A stretch of DNA of 64,000 nucleotides, from positions 7,649,501 to 7,713,500 of the forward strand of contig JAPTOF010000003.1 of NCBI GenBank assembly GCA_028554755.1, read 5' to 3'. Source of the DNA: Cordia subcordata. Lineage: Eukaryota; Streptophyta; Magnoliopsida; Boraginales; Cordiaceae. This document shows positions 36,833-48,117 of this stretch, piece after piece. The notes under the pieces were generated by a model, which was not told where the DNA came from, ran no database searches, and saw nothing but the letters and a program-made list of their open reading frames with translations. How positions within the stretch are numbered: the stretch's first letter is position 1; every line of letters begins with the position of its first letter. Both the position numbers and the translations under genes were made by a program.

Positions 36833-37597
36833 CTACTGATAGGCAGAGTAAGGAATGAGATTCACATTAGACCCTAAATCTAACAAGGCGTGATCAATTT
36901 GGGTCTTATGGATCCTACAAGGAACAGTGAAGGCTCTGGGGTCACTCATCTTAGGTGGAAGGCCCGAAGTGCAAATACGACTCACTTTCTCCGTAAGCCT
37001 CACGTTCTTAGGAATGTTCGATGACCTATGCTTCCTTGTACAAAGATCCTTAAAGAACTTAGAATAGGAAGGGATGGAAAGGATCACATCTATCAAAGGA
37101 AGATTGACCTTAAGGTCTTTAAGATGCTCTAAGACCTTGAAAAACCTAGAATCCTCACTAGGTATAGGCCTCTCTAAAACAGATGGGAAGGGAACTCTAG
37201 GCTTAATGCCACTAGACACATGGGAATCATCAATGGGCTCTTTTTCCTCCTGATATGGGCGGGAAGTACTACTCTCTCCATGGTCTCTAATAAGCTCATC
37301 TCTCTCAACAGGACCTTCTCTAGAATTTCCTTTAATAGGGCTACTATGTGGTACTCTAGACTCGGAAGGACTACTAGGTGTAGGCACTGCAAAGTCAACT
37401 CCTACCCTATTACCCACTACCCTGCCGCTCCTAAAAGTGGTGACGGCCTTAGCCTGGGCCTGAGGAGTATAAGTGGTATCGGTAGAGGAATAGGACAAGA
37501 CTCTAGGGTTCACCTCTAGTTGAGAAGGTAATTTCCCAGGGTCTCTAGCGCTCAAATGTGTAGCAATCTGTCCTAACTGTGTCTCAAACCTAGCCAT
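36833..37597 (-). pseudogene. Gypsy aspartic protease and preceding gag tail (element C)
   Basis: The minus-strand reading begins MARFETQLGQIATHLSARDPGKLPSQ, in parts, the C-terminal gag region. A variable Ser/Pro-rich stretch follows, then LKVNLPLIDVI, CTRKHRSSNIPK, LTEKVSRICTSG and the active-site segment HALLDLGSNVNLIPYSAY. DLG is typical of the Athila lineage. Confidence 0.85.
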
Positions 37598-38990
37598 CTA
37601 CTGCCTATAACTAGCCATCTCTTGCCTATTATCAGCTAACTCCTACTGTTGACTAGCTAATGCCTACTACAGATTCTGAATAAACTACATTAACTTTATC
37701 ACATCATTACTAGAAGTCTAACTGCTAGAGGGAGTAGGTAAAGCCTAAGGTTGAGGAGCACTAGTGAGTTGGGGAAGATTAACATGATAGAAACCTGGGG
37801 GATATTGAGGACAGGGTCGCTGCTGATGTGGAACCTGAGGATGTGAACTAGGCTCATGCTGGTTTTGTCTCTAAGAAAATTTTGGGTTGTCCCTCCAACC
37901 CGGATTGTATATGTTCGAGAATGGATCATACTCACGAGAATAACTCTATGTGGCACTCACTTACTCTTTCACGAATTTAGGAAATTAAGATGCTAAAGGG
38001 CAAGTTATGGTCTCATGAGATGACTCGAAACACAATGCACAAACTTCAACAACTAACGGAGCAGAGGAAGAACCTATGGAACTAGCCTTATGACCTTGAG
38101 ATGAAAGAGACAAAGAAATGAATTGATCTAGCTTATTTTCCAAAGCCTCAACCTTAGTGGGTAAATATAAAGGAACTCCAACCTCACTAACACTTCTCTT
38201 GTTACCTCCCCGACTAGATCTTTACATGGAAAAATTTTGAAAAGAATTTTTAGCCATCATTTCTGTTTTCTCCTATGCCTCGGTTGGTCTCAAAAGATAA
38301 AAGCCACCACCGGAGGCGACATTGACCATCATTCTATTTTGTTCATTTAAACCTCAAAATAAGTATTACATTAGGTCATGATTGCCGTACCTGTAGTATG
38401 GACATTGTCTAAGAAGATCCTCGAACCTCTCCCAAGCCTCATGAAAGGATTCTAGGTCATGTTGGGAGAAAGTCATAATGGCGGTCCTAAGGTCGGCTGT
38501 CTTAGCCATGGGATAAAATTTTTTGAAAGAACTTAGATTGAAGCTCAGCCCATGTAGTAATGCAACCGTTAGGTAAGGAATGCGACCAAGTCCTAGCCTT
38601 GTCCTTAAGAGAGAAAGGAAACAATTTTAGACGTATGACCTCTGAGGAGACTTTGGGGACATGGAGAGTGAAACTCATCTCAACAAAATCAGTGATATGT
38701 TCTAGAGGACTCTCATTGCTTTTCCCATAGAAGGAAGGAAGCATAGCCAACATATTAGGCTTAATCTCGAAGTTCGTCTCCCCCAAACCTGGAATTTGAA
38801 TAGCCAAATTAGGCTCAAAGGCTTCGGGGAGAAAGAATTGCCTAAGAGTGGGTTCCTCATCTATGGGTGGATTCGGTCTACGGGGCTCTCGTCTAAAATG
38901 ATCTTGGGCTTGATGCCCATGGTGATCATGAGGTGGAATGGGATTCCCTAGCAGATTGGGAAGATTAGGAGGATGATTGGGATCGGCCAT
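37598..38990 (-). pseudogene. Gypsy gag (element C), amber-riddled C-terminal half
   Basis: A start at 38990 gives MADPNHPPNLPNLLGNP, followed by a His/Pro/Arg-rich part. The conserved gag domain follows, with LAMLPSFYGKSNESP and RLKLFPFSLKDKARTWSHSLP (to 38502). After that the frame is broken. The segment 37700-37598 is in frame with the protease and has five TAG codons within about 45 codons of a Gln-rich stretch. Gag would assemble the particle. Confidence 0.85.
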
Positions 38991-39346
38991 CTCCTCAAGA
39001 AGATCTCCTAAATTCCTAAAATGTCTTACAATTCTATCAAGTTCAGGATTAAGAGGAACTAGGGATTTCTAAGGGATCGCCTACCAAGCATGCACAAACT
39101 ATCCTAATTCCGGTCACTTCAACCTCGAAAACTTTAATATTCCTAAAACTACCGCAAATAAACCACAATCCTAGAAAGTCTACTAAAAATAAAGACAAAA
39201 GCTGAAATAGATAAGCAAGGATCAAAGCAAGATAATATAAACAATAAACAAGATAAGCAAAAACTAAACAAGCTATAAAGGAAAAGCAAGAAAATAAGAA
39301 AATCAACTACCAAAACACACAAACAAAGAATGCAAACAACCGTGCC
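38991..39346 (-). other. Element C leader
   Basis: Non-coding leader between the primer site and gag. The overlapping hydrophobic reading frames at 39049-39391 are low-complexity, without homologous counterpart in the related elements. Confidence 0.55.
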
Positions 39347-39364
39347 TCCCTGGCAACGGCACCA
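39347..39364 (-). other. Primer-binding site of element C (tRNA-Asp type)
   Basis: The minus strand reads TGGTGCCGTTGCCAGGGA, close to the 3' end complement of plant tRNA-Asp (TGGCGCCGTTGCCGGGGA) used by Athila elements. It lies 6 bases from the LTR. Confidence 0.85.
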
Positions 39365-39370
39365 AGAACT

Positions 39371-41241
39371 TGATACGTCTCTTGAGTGCAAGCTCTAAAG
39401 ACCTATTGGCGCACAGATTAGTGTAGCAAAGTGTATACAAGTGCGGGGTCGATTCCACAGGGAGGCTATATTGGGGGATAGATTCTACGTGTGTGTTCTA
39501 GAGTGTGCCTAAAAAGAAACCTAAACAATCTTTTTTTTTTTTGAGATTTTGGATTTTTTATGGTCGGGAGCTCTAACTAAAATGAATTAGACTAAACTAT
39601 GAGAATGGAAAGTGGGAAACAAGTTAATATAGAAGAACTAACAAATGGAAAGGGGTAAGGGTGACTTCAACTTATGAATGGGCGATTCTATTCTCGAATG
39701 CTATGGGATTAAAGAATGATGGCTTACTTTCATAATTGCCCTTAACTAAGTTGCTAAATTAGTGTCTTAATTTCCCTCTAGGACTCGGTGTGCCTCCTAG
39801 AGCTACGACGTGGTCCTTAGAACCTAGGGCCTTAAGAGTGACCAATTGACTTCTTAAGTGACTTAGAATGAGCCTACCCTAGTACCTAAATCATTGAATG
39901 GATTTAAAACCAAGACCTAGTGTTGCTAAGCTCGATTCAACATATCTTGAAACCTATTGGCTGGATTTAAAGCCAAAAGAGACTTGGCCTAGGCTAGCCC
40001 TAAATTGCTTACCGTCATTCTACGGTCACTACAGCAAGATTTGACTTGATAACACATTCATACATGTTCTAGGCCAAGGTGTTCGTGAATAAAAGAATCT
40101 ATTCAACTACCAAACATCGTCATGCTTGGATCACACCATTAGAAGCAATAACAACCAACATGTATTCGTTATTAAAGTCATATTCACTACTAGGCATGCA
40201 AATATACACATAGACATGAATATAAGCATTACCCACTTCATAGCATCCACATATAAACACATAGACATGATTATAGCATGGATTAGATGTGTTTAGTAAT
40301 AAATATACTTTAATTTATACACATGCTACTCATTTAGGCATTTAATCAAACACTTAGACATGAATGAAAAAATAACCATTTGAACAAGAAAATCAAACAT
40401 GTATATATTCAGCCATTTAATCCCATATCATAAAAGTATATAACTAACCCATTACATAAGTTAAATCACCCTAAACAAGTCTACTCAATCATAATAAGAG
40501 ATAGAATGAAAGAGAGTTTATGAAGCTTTCCTTTCATCCTAGCTAATCTTGTACAAAGCTCTTGAGCAACTTGAATCCAAATGTTGAAACCCTCTAAATT
40601 CTCTTGATTCAAGGTGATGAAATGTGTAAGAGAGTGTGTGTGATATGGGTGAAGACTAAGGTTTAGTGTGTGTGTGTGTAATAGGTGTGTTTAGATCCTC
40701 TCTCAAAAAATGTCAAAAAAAGATTCCCCTTTTTAGTTTGAAAATCGGGCTTTTATATTAGTTTTTCACGAACTGCCGGTCGACCGGCTTCTGTTCTTGG
40801 CTAGACTAGCTTTTTAGTGGTGCTTTCTGGACTGGCTGGTCGACCAGCTTTGGAGGGGTGGTCGTTCGACTATTTTTAGCACCTCTCTGGAGTGGCCAGT
40901 CCACCTAACCAGTCGACCGGCTCCTTCTCTTGGGTCGTTCGGTTGACTTCCTTTCTTCATTCTTTGTCTTTTCAACCTCTGATCTTCTCTTTTTGACCCG
41001 TACATCTCCCGTCTTCATCACCTATCATCATTCAATCTCGATCTTAACTCAAAGTTCACCTAAATTATTGAAAACAAACAATTAGTGTAGCAATATGTCT
41101 CTTAAACTTAATATGTACATTTGTTTACACTTAAGCCTATTCTTATCAAAAGCACTACACTAATACATCTTTGTAAGCACTTAATACCTCTTAATCATAG
41201 GAAAATGACAATGCAAACACACATAAAAACACAACACATCA
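39371..41241 (-). repeat. Element C 5' LTR
   Basis: Plus-strand ends are TGATACGTCTC and AACACATCA. It closely parallels 20823-22711, but lacks about 20-25 bases after GGACTCGGTG at 39781. The CATCC duplication follows at 41242-41246. Confidence 0.9.
40751..40917 (-). promoter_or_regulatory. TATA box and upstream GTCGAC cluster, element C 5' LTR
   Basis: A minus-strand TATA box (TAATATAAAA) lies at 40751-40760. Upstream in transcription sense are three exact GTCGAC hexamers at 40779-40784, 40839-40844 and 40912-40917, the first and last within CCGGTCGACCGG-like palindromes. This is the LTR that would have driven transcription of element C. Confidence 0.5.
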
Positions 41242-41246
41242 CATCC

Positions 41247-41350
41247 CATAGAGCGAACCTAGGTAGCCTCCTGAAGAAAGATGATCCCTACACTTATGCC
41301 TTATACTACTATGATCCGTGCACTTAGGGGTGTTTTAATTTGACACGCCA
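41247..41350 (+). repeat. Element B 5' LTR, second part
   Basis: Resumes element B LTR text directly after the CATCC duplication (CATAGAGCGAACCTAGGTAG) and ends GACACGCCA. The same order occurs in the right LTR at 49646-49754. Confidence 0.85.
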
Positions 41351-41356
41351 AATTTT

Positions 41357-41374
41357 TTACGCTGTTACTGGGGA
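41357..41374 (+). other. Primer-binding site of element B, degenerate
   Basis: The plus strand reads TTACGCTGTTACTGGGGA, matching the tRNA-Asp type site at 13 of 18 positions. It fixes B as plus-strand. Confidence 0.65.
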
Positions 41375-41679
41375 GGGGGGGGCATAATTGTTGGTTTCTT
41401 TACTTTGTGTGTTTTAGTTGGTCACATGTTATTTACTTTTCTTGTTTTTCTTGTCATTATTTTAGTAGTAGTTTTTAGTATTTGTTGCCTTCTTTACATT
41501 TTTGTGATAATTATGTTTACTTTTGCAATCTAGTTTAGTTTTGTATTGTGTTTCCATTTCTATCTTCTATTATTTTCTTCTGTGTTTTGTAGTTCTAGGA
41601 TTTATGGTTTTTGTGCTATAGATTTAGGTGATATTTGAAGTTTTAGAGTTGACAAGTGGAAAGAGAATAGAATAAGTCT

Positions 41680-42790
41680 TGTATACTTGGCTTATACTTG
41701 ATATAATGCTTTTGAATCTCGAGTCATAGCATATCACCCATCAATTTAGGAATCTAGAGGACCTTTTAGGTGAGATAGCCAACCATAAGCAAGATCTCAT
41801 CGATCCTCCTCCTCCCATCCCTATAATGAACATCATGATCCTCCTAGATTACCCTATCCATACCTAGAGCAAGATGAGTTATCCCTTAGGCAATACTTCC
41901 TCCCTAATAATTTTGAGCCAAACATCGCCATTCACCCACCAGGTTTAGGGAAGGTGAATTTCCAAATTAAGCATGGATTGTTATTGATGCTTTCTTTCTT
42001 CTATAAAAGAAGTAATGAGAGTCCTCTTACCCACGTCCCAGATTTTGTAGAGATTTGCTCCACTTTTAATTTTCCACATGTGTCTTAGAAAAATATTAGG
42101 CTGAGGCTTTTCCTGTTTTCATTCAAGGATAAAGCCAACAATAGCTTTAATCCTTACCCAATAGAGCCATTACCTCTTGGGATGAGCTCTAGTCCCATTT
42201 CTATCAGAGATTTTACCCTATGGTTAAGACAACTGATGTTAGAGCGTGTATTATGACCTTTTTCTAGCATGAATTTAAGTCATTCCATAAGGCATGGGAG
42301 AGGTTCAACGACCTTCTGCGTTAGTGTCCCTATCATGGGTACGACACCTATAATCTTCTTTAGCATTTCTTTAGGGGCTTTATTGAGCCGCAACGCATAA
42401 TGGTAAATGCCATGTCGAGTAGAGGATTTTATAATCTAAGACCTAGTGAAGCATGGAGAGATTAGGCAGTATTGCTGATGATTCTTTTCAAAATATAAAG
42501 ATAGATACGTCTAGTAAGGGTAATATTAGGAAAAGAGTCCATAAAGTAGGCACATCTCATGATCTTCTTGTTGAGGCCAGAGCATTGACCTAGAAATTGG
42601 ATCAGTTTATCTCTTTAGGTTTGGCACCTACTTCTGGCCGGAAGGCCAATCCACTAGGGTCTTGGTCTTCTCCATCTGTTATAGAGGTTTGTACCCTTTG
42701 TTCTAAATCATCTCATGAGACTTTATCATGTCTATTAGCGTCGCAGTTTCTTGAATTAATCAAAGAGAAATTTTGCACCATATAGGGGTA
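41680..42790 (+). pseudogene. Gag remnant with CCHC zinc knuckle (element B)
   Basis: The plus strand reads, with stops, the gag domain corresponding to the element C gag. About 41880-42010 gives LRQYFLPNNFEPNIAIHPPG, in parts, and an SFFYKRSNESPL-like segment. About 42085-42130 gives LRLFLFSFKDKAN. The frame at 42597-42785 contains CTLCSKSSHETLSC, a Cx2Cx4Hx4C zinc knuckle for RNA binding. No open gag frame survives. Confidence 0.75.
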
Positions 42791-43387
42791 CTCACAAGAG
42801 TATAACTCATACTTAAACACTTACAATTTGGGGTAAAGGGACAATCTAGAGATTTCATGGTGTTAGGGCTAGTATAAGTCTCCTGAGCCCTAGGTCCTGC
42901 TCCAGCAGAGACCTCATCCTACTTAGTCAAATCCGCTGGGTTTATATCATGTGAATTAGCCTAAGATCCTTAATACACCACAACGTCAGTCCCTTCCTAC
43001 TTAGTCTATGCCTACTCTTATTGACCATCTATTAATCAGTCTGTTAATGATAACAAGTTTGATTTCATACTCCAAATGTATAAGACATAGCAATAGATGT
43101 TACAAAATTAGCAACGGTTAGTCCAAAGTCACCAGTAGCATATGGCTAAGATGGATGCATAGTTAGACTAGTTAATAAGTCATTTAAGCATTAGAGTTCC
43201 AAGAAAGCTTCCCGCATAACAAGAAGTCATTCCTAGAGGTTAGTCTAGTTCTTTCTCCAATCCTACCTACTCCACTCAGGTACAGGTGAAGGCAGTCACC
43301 ATATTTAGGAGTAGTAGAGTCATAGACAATTAGGTAGAAGTCAAGAACATAGTTGAGATTGTACCTAGTTGCCCTAGAAAGTCTAGC
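42791..43387 (+). pseudogene. Gln-rich gag tail with many TAG codons (element B)
   Basis: In the frame beginning ATG at 43076, the sequence reads a Gln-rich helix-like stretch with TAG codons at about seven positions before 43180. The same region of element C shows the same pattern. This is the region between the zinc knuckle and protease. Confidence 0.6.
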
Positions 43388-43990
43388 ATGTCTGGAGAAC
43401 ACTGTAAGGAGAGAGAAAAGCCCACTAGAAAAAGAGTCAAGAGTAATACCCTTCCATGGAAGGAGGGAAAGCAGCCAATTAAGTCCAACAATTTTTTTCC
43501 TAGAGCTTCCTTTCCAGTAGCCTCAGAGAAGTACAACTTAGCTGACGACACTAGGATGTTTAAGATCTTAGAGCACCTTATACACCTTAAGGTTAATTTT
43601 CCTTTGGTTGATGCCATTCTTTCCATTTCTACTTATTCTAAGTTATTAAATATCTTTGTTCATGAAAGCACAACACTTCCACCATGCCTAAGAAAGTGAA
43701 GCTTACTGAGAAGGTTAATCGCATTTGCACTTCAGGGCTTTCGCCTAAGTTGAGTGATCCAGGAGCTTTCACTATCCTACATTGCATTAGAGAGACCCAG
43801 ATAGATCACACAATTCTTGATTTAGGGTTTGGCGTAAATCTCATTCCTTACTTAGTCTACTAACAGCTAGGTTTAGGGAAGTTTTCTCTAATGAATGTCA
43901 CTCTTCAATTAGTTGATAGGTCTACAAGGAGACCTCGAGGTGTAATAGAAATCATTTCAGGTTGGTGAGTTTGCTTTTCTTATAGACTTT
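43388..43990 (+). pseudogene. Aspartic protease remnant (element B)
   Basis: The plus strand reads MFKILEHLIHLKVNFPLVDA (43556 on), then in another frame LTEKVNRICTSG and IDHTILDLGFGVNLIPYLVY near 43800-43860. The active-site loop is DLG, with Phe-Gly where relatives have Ser-Ser or Ser-Asn. A stop follows at 43861. It corresponds to the element C protease. Confidence 0.75.
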
Positions 43991-44002
43991 ATAGTCTTAG
44001 AT

Positions 44003-44972
44003 ATGGAGGTCGACCCTATCACTAGGCACTCTCTACCTATCTTTCTAGGTCATTTGTTCCTTGCCACAACTGATGCTATTATCCATTATAAGTCAAGGAC
44101 AACTGAGCTTAAGTTTGGGAATTTGAGGTCTGCTTTAAAAGTAGCAGAGACCACGAATAAAATAAGTATAGATGAAGATGATGAAAAGTGTTTGATGGTT
44201 GATGTGATAGACCCTTGTGTAAAGGAGCGCACATATGATATGATGACCACTAAGGATGAATTGAAGAAGTTTGAAGAGATTTTAGCTAAATTTGATTCGA
44301 AGTCCTTCGTTAGAGAATATTTAGCATCAACATTCATATCATTTAATTCTAGTCTTGATGAGTCACTTGTGGTTGCAGATTCTTATGTTGAGGGATATAG
44401 CCACTCCAAGTTGACACCCAAGGAGAAGGTTGATAAGATTGAGCGCCTTAGATGAGTCCTTAGGCCATTTAGATGAGTAGATGTTATTGTCCCCTTCTGC
44501 CCTTACCCCTAGTGAAGAGGTTGATGAGATTAAGCATCTCTTGTATAAATCTAACACCCATTCTAGGGAGCATGAGCTTAGTAAGATCAAGGCACCTAGT
44601 GAAGAGGTTGACGAGATTGAGCATCTAGTGTATGGATTTCTTGGCTATTCTGAGGAGTCTATGCTACTATCCCCTTCAGGCTTTATGCCTAAGGAAAAAG
44701 TTGAGGAATTAGAAAGACTTTTGTATGGATCTAACTTCAACCCTAAAGCTTTCATGACTATCCCTTTTGACCCACCAGTAGAGGCTCCTAGGACCGATTC
44801 CCCTCTTGAAGATGTCATTCATGTTCCTTTCTCCCCTCCTTCTAAATCCCTTCTTCCAGGTCCTTCGGTTGATGCCATTTGGGCAGACTCTTCTTTATTA
44901 AATGGTTGTTCTTTTCATCTTCTTGTTGAGTCTCTTCTTAGAGAATACACTCTTAAAGCCTTCTTATACTAA
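44003..44972 (+). pseudogene. Post-protease linker with internal repeats (element B)
   Basis: The frame 44003-44455 starts with the conserved SLPIFLGHLFLATTDAIIHY segment, then an acidic region. The frame 44481-44972 continues after a break. Together they contain four imperfect copies of a motif of the form P-(K/S)-E-(K/E)-V-(D/E)-(K/E)-(I/L)-(E/K)-(R/H)-L, followed in some by LYGSN. Copies lie at about 44421, 44511, 44596 and 44689. No catalytic residues are visible. In element C the RT follows this linker; here it does not. Confidence 0.65.
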
Positions 44973-45125
44973 GCACGTGTATGGTTAGTACACATTTCCC
45001 CCATTTTATATGTTGTACATTTTTTATTGACCTATGAGGATAGAGTATTGATAGACCTTAATCATGAAAAGAAGGCTATCGAGTGGCTGATTGATTAAAC
45101 AAAGGTTGATATATCTAGCTTTGAT

Positions 45126-45401
45126 TTGCTACAAATGGGACATGAAACTTTAGAGCTTTACACAACCCTTGGCACTATTGAGCACACATTCACAGTTGAC
45201 GAGTCGGGATGGAGAGTTGTCCCATGTTCATGTATGTTTAAAAAGGATCATTGTGTGTATGCTTTGATTACTCATATACTGCATGGTCCTCTTATTTCTG
45301 CTTTTCGTGATGACAAGAGGACTATGAGTAAGGTTGGAAATAGAGCTCTGTGCCACCGCACAGGGCTTGGGGAAGGGTTTTTCTTTAAAACCCCCTACTA
45401 G
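45126..45401 (+). other. Unrecognised open frame in element B
   Basis: A 91-residue frame without stops (MLQMGHETLELYTTLG at the start, with CSCMFKKDHC in the middle). I recognise no family. It occupies the place where RT would begin but shows no RT motifs. It may be a remnant of captured or element-specific DNA, or a chance frame. Confidence 0.3.
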
Positions 45402-45456
45402 GGGTGGGCCAGGGTTTCTCTCCCATAACCCATAAACCCCGACCCCCGCCCTATCC

Positions 45457-45498
<42 letters not shown>

Positions 45499-46303
45499 TT
45501 TTATGTATATTTATATGTTATATTTATTATAAACTGCCTTGTAGTTTAGTGGTAAAGAACTTTTACGCCATATTTGTAGACTAAGCTTCAGATCATTGTA
45601 TTAACACTTTGCATTTTTTTATTTAAGTTATTACGACTTAATTTTTTATCTTTACATTGTTAATAAATATAATAATACACACACACATATACGCATTCAT
45701 ATATATGTACATATATAATAATAATATATACAAATGAATATAACATCTTCCCCTAAAAATCCTTATTTTCCCTCAAACCCTTTACCTTTCCCCCTTGCCA
45801 CCCCCCGCTTTCTCCACCCCTTACAACCAATAGCCCTTTCCCCCCTACACCCTGCAACCAACAACCTCCAACCTCCCCCTTTCCGTATCTCCCTCATCTC
45901 CATCACCTTTCCTTGCTACCAAACCCCACACATCCCACTCTTTCACCTCCACTCCCTACCCAGCCATACTACAATGACCAACCCTGTCACCCCCACCCCC
46001 GTGACCACGCTCTACCCCCCAAACCCAATGGCCATTCTTTACGCCAATATATATTTTTTGTTAGTATAAAAAATTTTTGTCTTCCTTTTTGAAGAGTTTG
46101 GTATTTATTTTTAAAAGATCTGGTGTTTTGGTTATGAACATTGTAACTCTTGGTCTCTTTTATTCTTTTTCAAAATTTCAACTTTCATTTCTTGCAAGAA
46201 ATTTTTAGTATTTCTAGGAGTTTTTCATGCTATTGCTTTTTTTTTCAAAATATTGTTTTTGTTTGTGTTTTTGGTAGGCTATTTTAGTATTTCATTGTTT
46301 CAA

Positions 46304-46344
<41 letters not shown>

Positions 46345-46650
46345 TCTAGAAGGAGATTTTGGTACATCTAGGAATTTTTATTGTTTTCAAAATTTTATTT
46401 CCTTTTCTTTTTTGTCCTTTGGTAGAAGATTTAGTTTTTCTTTTCCTAAATTTCAATCTTCTAAAAAAAATTGGAATAGGTACTCTATAGAGGTGGGACA
46501 GGGTTTTCTCTCCCTGATAGGTAGAAGGATGGTGTCAAATGTTTATCCAGTACCAGGTGTAAGGGCGAGTAAAGGAAGGTGATTTCTTACTAGGTACGGA
46601 GTATGGGTACATGAATCCCTCCTCACCCCGCTCTATTAACATCCTTAAAT
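45390..46650. mobile_element. Possible insertion with GC-rich related ends inside element B
   Basis: The left segment (about 45391-45460, CTACTAGGGGTGGGCCAGGG) and right segment (about 46490-46640, CTATAGAGGTGGGACAGGG) share wording, and differ in composition from the surrounding element. Between them lie TA microsatellites at 45460-45493 and 46306-46340, a C-rich low-complexity stretch (45770-46030), and T-rich DNA. The ends and target duplication were not resolved. The proline-rich frame at 45734-46069 is low complexity and unlikely to be a gene. Confidence 0.35.
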
Positions 46651-48085
46651 ACAAGCATCATTGCCCCTAAAATTACTATTGGCTGGGGACATAAAATCCA
46701 GTGTTGCTAGAAGGCACACTAGAATGTTTAATGGAATGAGATTGCCTAGCTGACGGCATTGTGATTAGCACTACTAAAAGGCAACCTAGATTTTTGGTGC
46801 TATCATTCTTTTCCTTTATTTCGTTTCACTTATTTTCCTTTTTAGGCTTTTAGAATCTTCTTCCCTATCCTTGTTAAATCCTTTTTCCATTTTTTGAATA
46901 TACCTTATTTATTATTTGCTAATGCCAATGCAAACTCGCATGGCAATGTTACTAATCTTGTTTGGTCTTTTGATTGCTTGTGTCTTATTGAGAAATAGGT
47001 TAGTAGCTAATTGGATGATCATTGGCATTTGTGGATCTTTTATGCATACAAGGTTGAATCTCTCTATCTTTCTCTTATACCCATCTACCCTTTCCCCATC
47101 ACCCGATGTGTTTATGATTGCTTATTTGTGTGGTCTTATGCTATTTGCTTGAGGACAAGCAAAATTTAGGTTTATGGGTGTGGTAGTTCTATCTTTTTTT
47201 ATGCTTTATATATGGTAGATTTACATTATTTTCTCAAAATAGTTATTTTTTTATTTTTGCAAATGTTTGATCTATTTATCTCCATGTTGGTTGGAGAGTT
47301 GGCTTTTGTAATTGACTCAATTGAAGAGAGACAATAAGGTTGTATTATGGGGAGTGACTTAATTATAAGGTGAACCAAGCTCTTTTAGGAGAATCCTTGG
47401 CAAAACTGTGAGGAGTGAACAACTTTAGGAATACGTCTTGCTGTTACCCCATGTCTTAGGCAATAAGTGGATAGACATTAAGGGTTGTTGACATGAGTGC
47501 CCCTCCCTTGATGGTTCTTTTGATGTGCCTTAGCTCTTTATGTTCTGATGTTATGCATTGCAAAAAGAAAGAAAAAGTGAAAAAGTGATTAAAAAAAAAA
47601 AAGAAAAGAAAAGTACAAAAAAAACCCAAAAGGCCAGAGAACAAGTACAAAAAAGAAGAAAAAAGTATGTGAATAAGTGTCAAATGACACAATGTCAATT
47701 TAAAACAATTTATTTTCTTTGTCATTCTATTGAATTGTGAATAAGGCACTTTGTGTGAAATGTGAGTCAATGTTATGTATTTTTCCTTTCATTGTATTTG
47801 AGGACGAAGGACATGTTGAGAGGCCATGAGAGATGATGGGTACATGAAATATCAAAACTTCGCATGTGCATTAGCTTTGAGCCTTAGTAGTATGGTCGCT
47901 TAAACATGCTTGGTAAGTTTCCAAAACAATAAGACCTCTTGTGCTTGAGAGGACCCGAAAACACACTAGGGGAACCTTGCACGATTAGAATGACCACTTA
48001 TACCCTTAGAGTCAATAGGATATCAAGTCAATGCAGTTGGAAACCCTTTGGACAACATGAGGATAAACTATAGGATGGTCTTGCT
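46651..48085 (+). other. Element B 3' non-coding region
   Basis: Contains GCTGACGGCATTGTGATTAG near 46751 and TTGCTTGAGGACAAGC near 47146, both mirrored on the minus strand in the 3' region of element C. The frame at 46916-47152 is hydrophobic but has no recognisable domain. The frames at 47456-47770 are low complexity. Confidence 0.55.
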
Positions 48086-48116
48086 TGGGGACAAGGAAGG
48101 AGAAGATTTGTAGGTG
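48086..48116 (+). other. Polypurine tract of element B
   Basis: The plus strand reads TGGGGACAAGGAAGGAGAAG, then a short T-containing stretch, then the 3' LTR. The similar TTGCTTGG-GACAAG wording before the element C 3' LTR supports the assignment. Confidence 0.6.
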
Positions 48117-48117
48117 T

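Larger units (their letters stand above)
20823..41241 (-). mobile_element. Element C: full-length Athila-like Ty3/gypsy element containing element D
   Basis: LTRs of about 1.9 kb (20823-22711 and 39371-41241) run from TGATACGTCTC to ACACATCA on the plus strand. They are flanked by a perfect 5-bp direct repeat CATCC (20818-20822 and 41242-41246). On the minus strand the order is 5' LTR, tRNA-Asp type primer site, gag, protease, RT, RNase H, integrase, a 3' non-coding region, polypurine tract and 3' LTR. That is the gypsy order, and the DLG protease, integrase type and long LTRs fit the Athila lineage. The insertion target is the left LTR of element B. Stops and frameshifts make it defective. 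Confidence 0.9.

Noticed and set aside
45536..45610. tRNA-like text TAGTTTAGTGGTAAAGA
   Set aside because: It resembles a polymerase III A box, but no convincing B box or cloverleaf follows.
45734..46069. Proline-rich 111-residue frame, possible cell-wall-type protein
   Set aside because: It is a C-rich low-complexity stretch without signal peptide or repeat motif, bracketed by microsatellites within element B.
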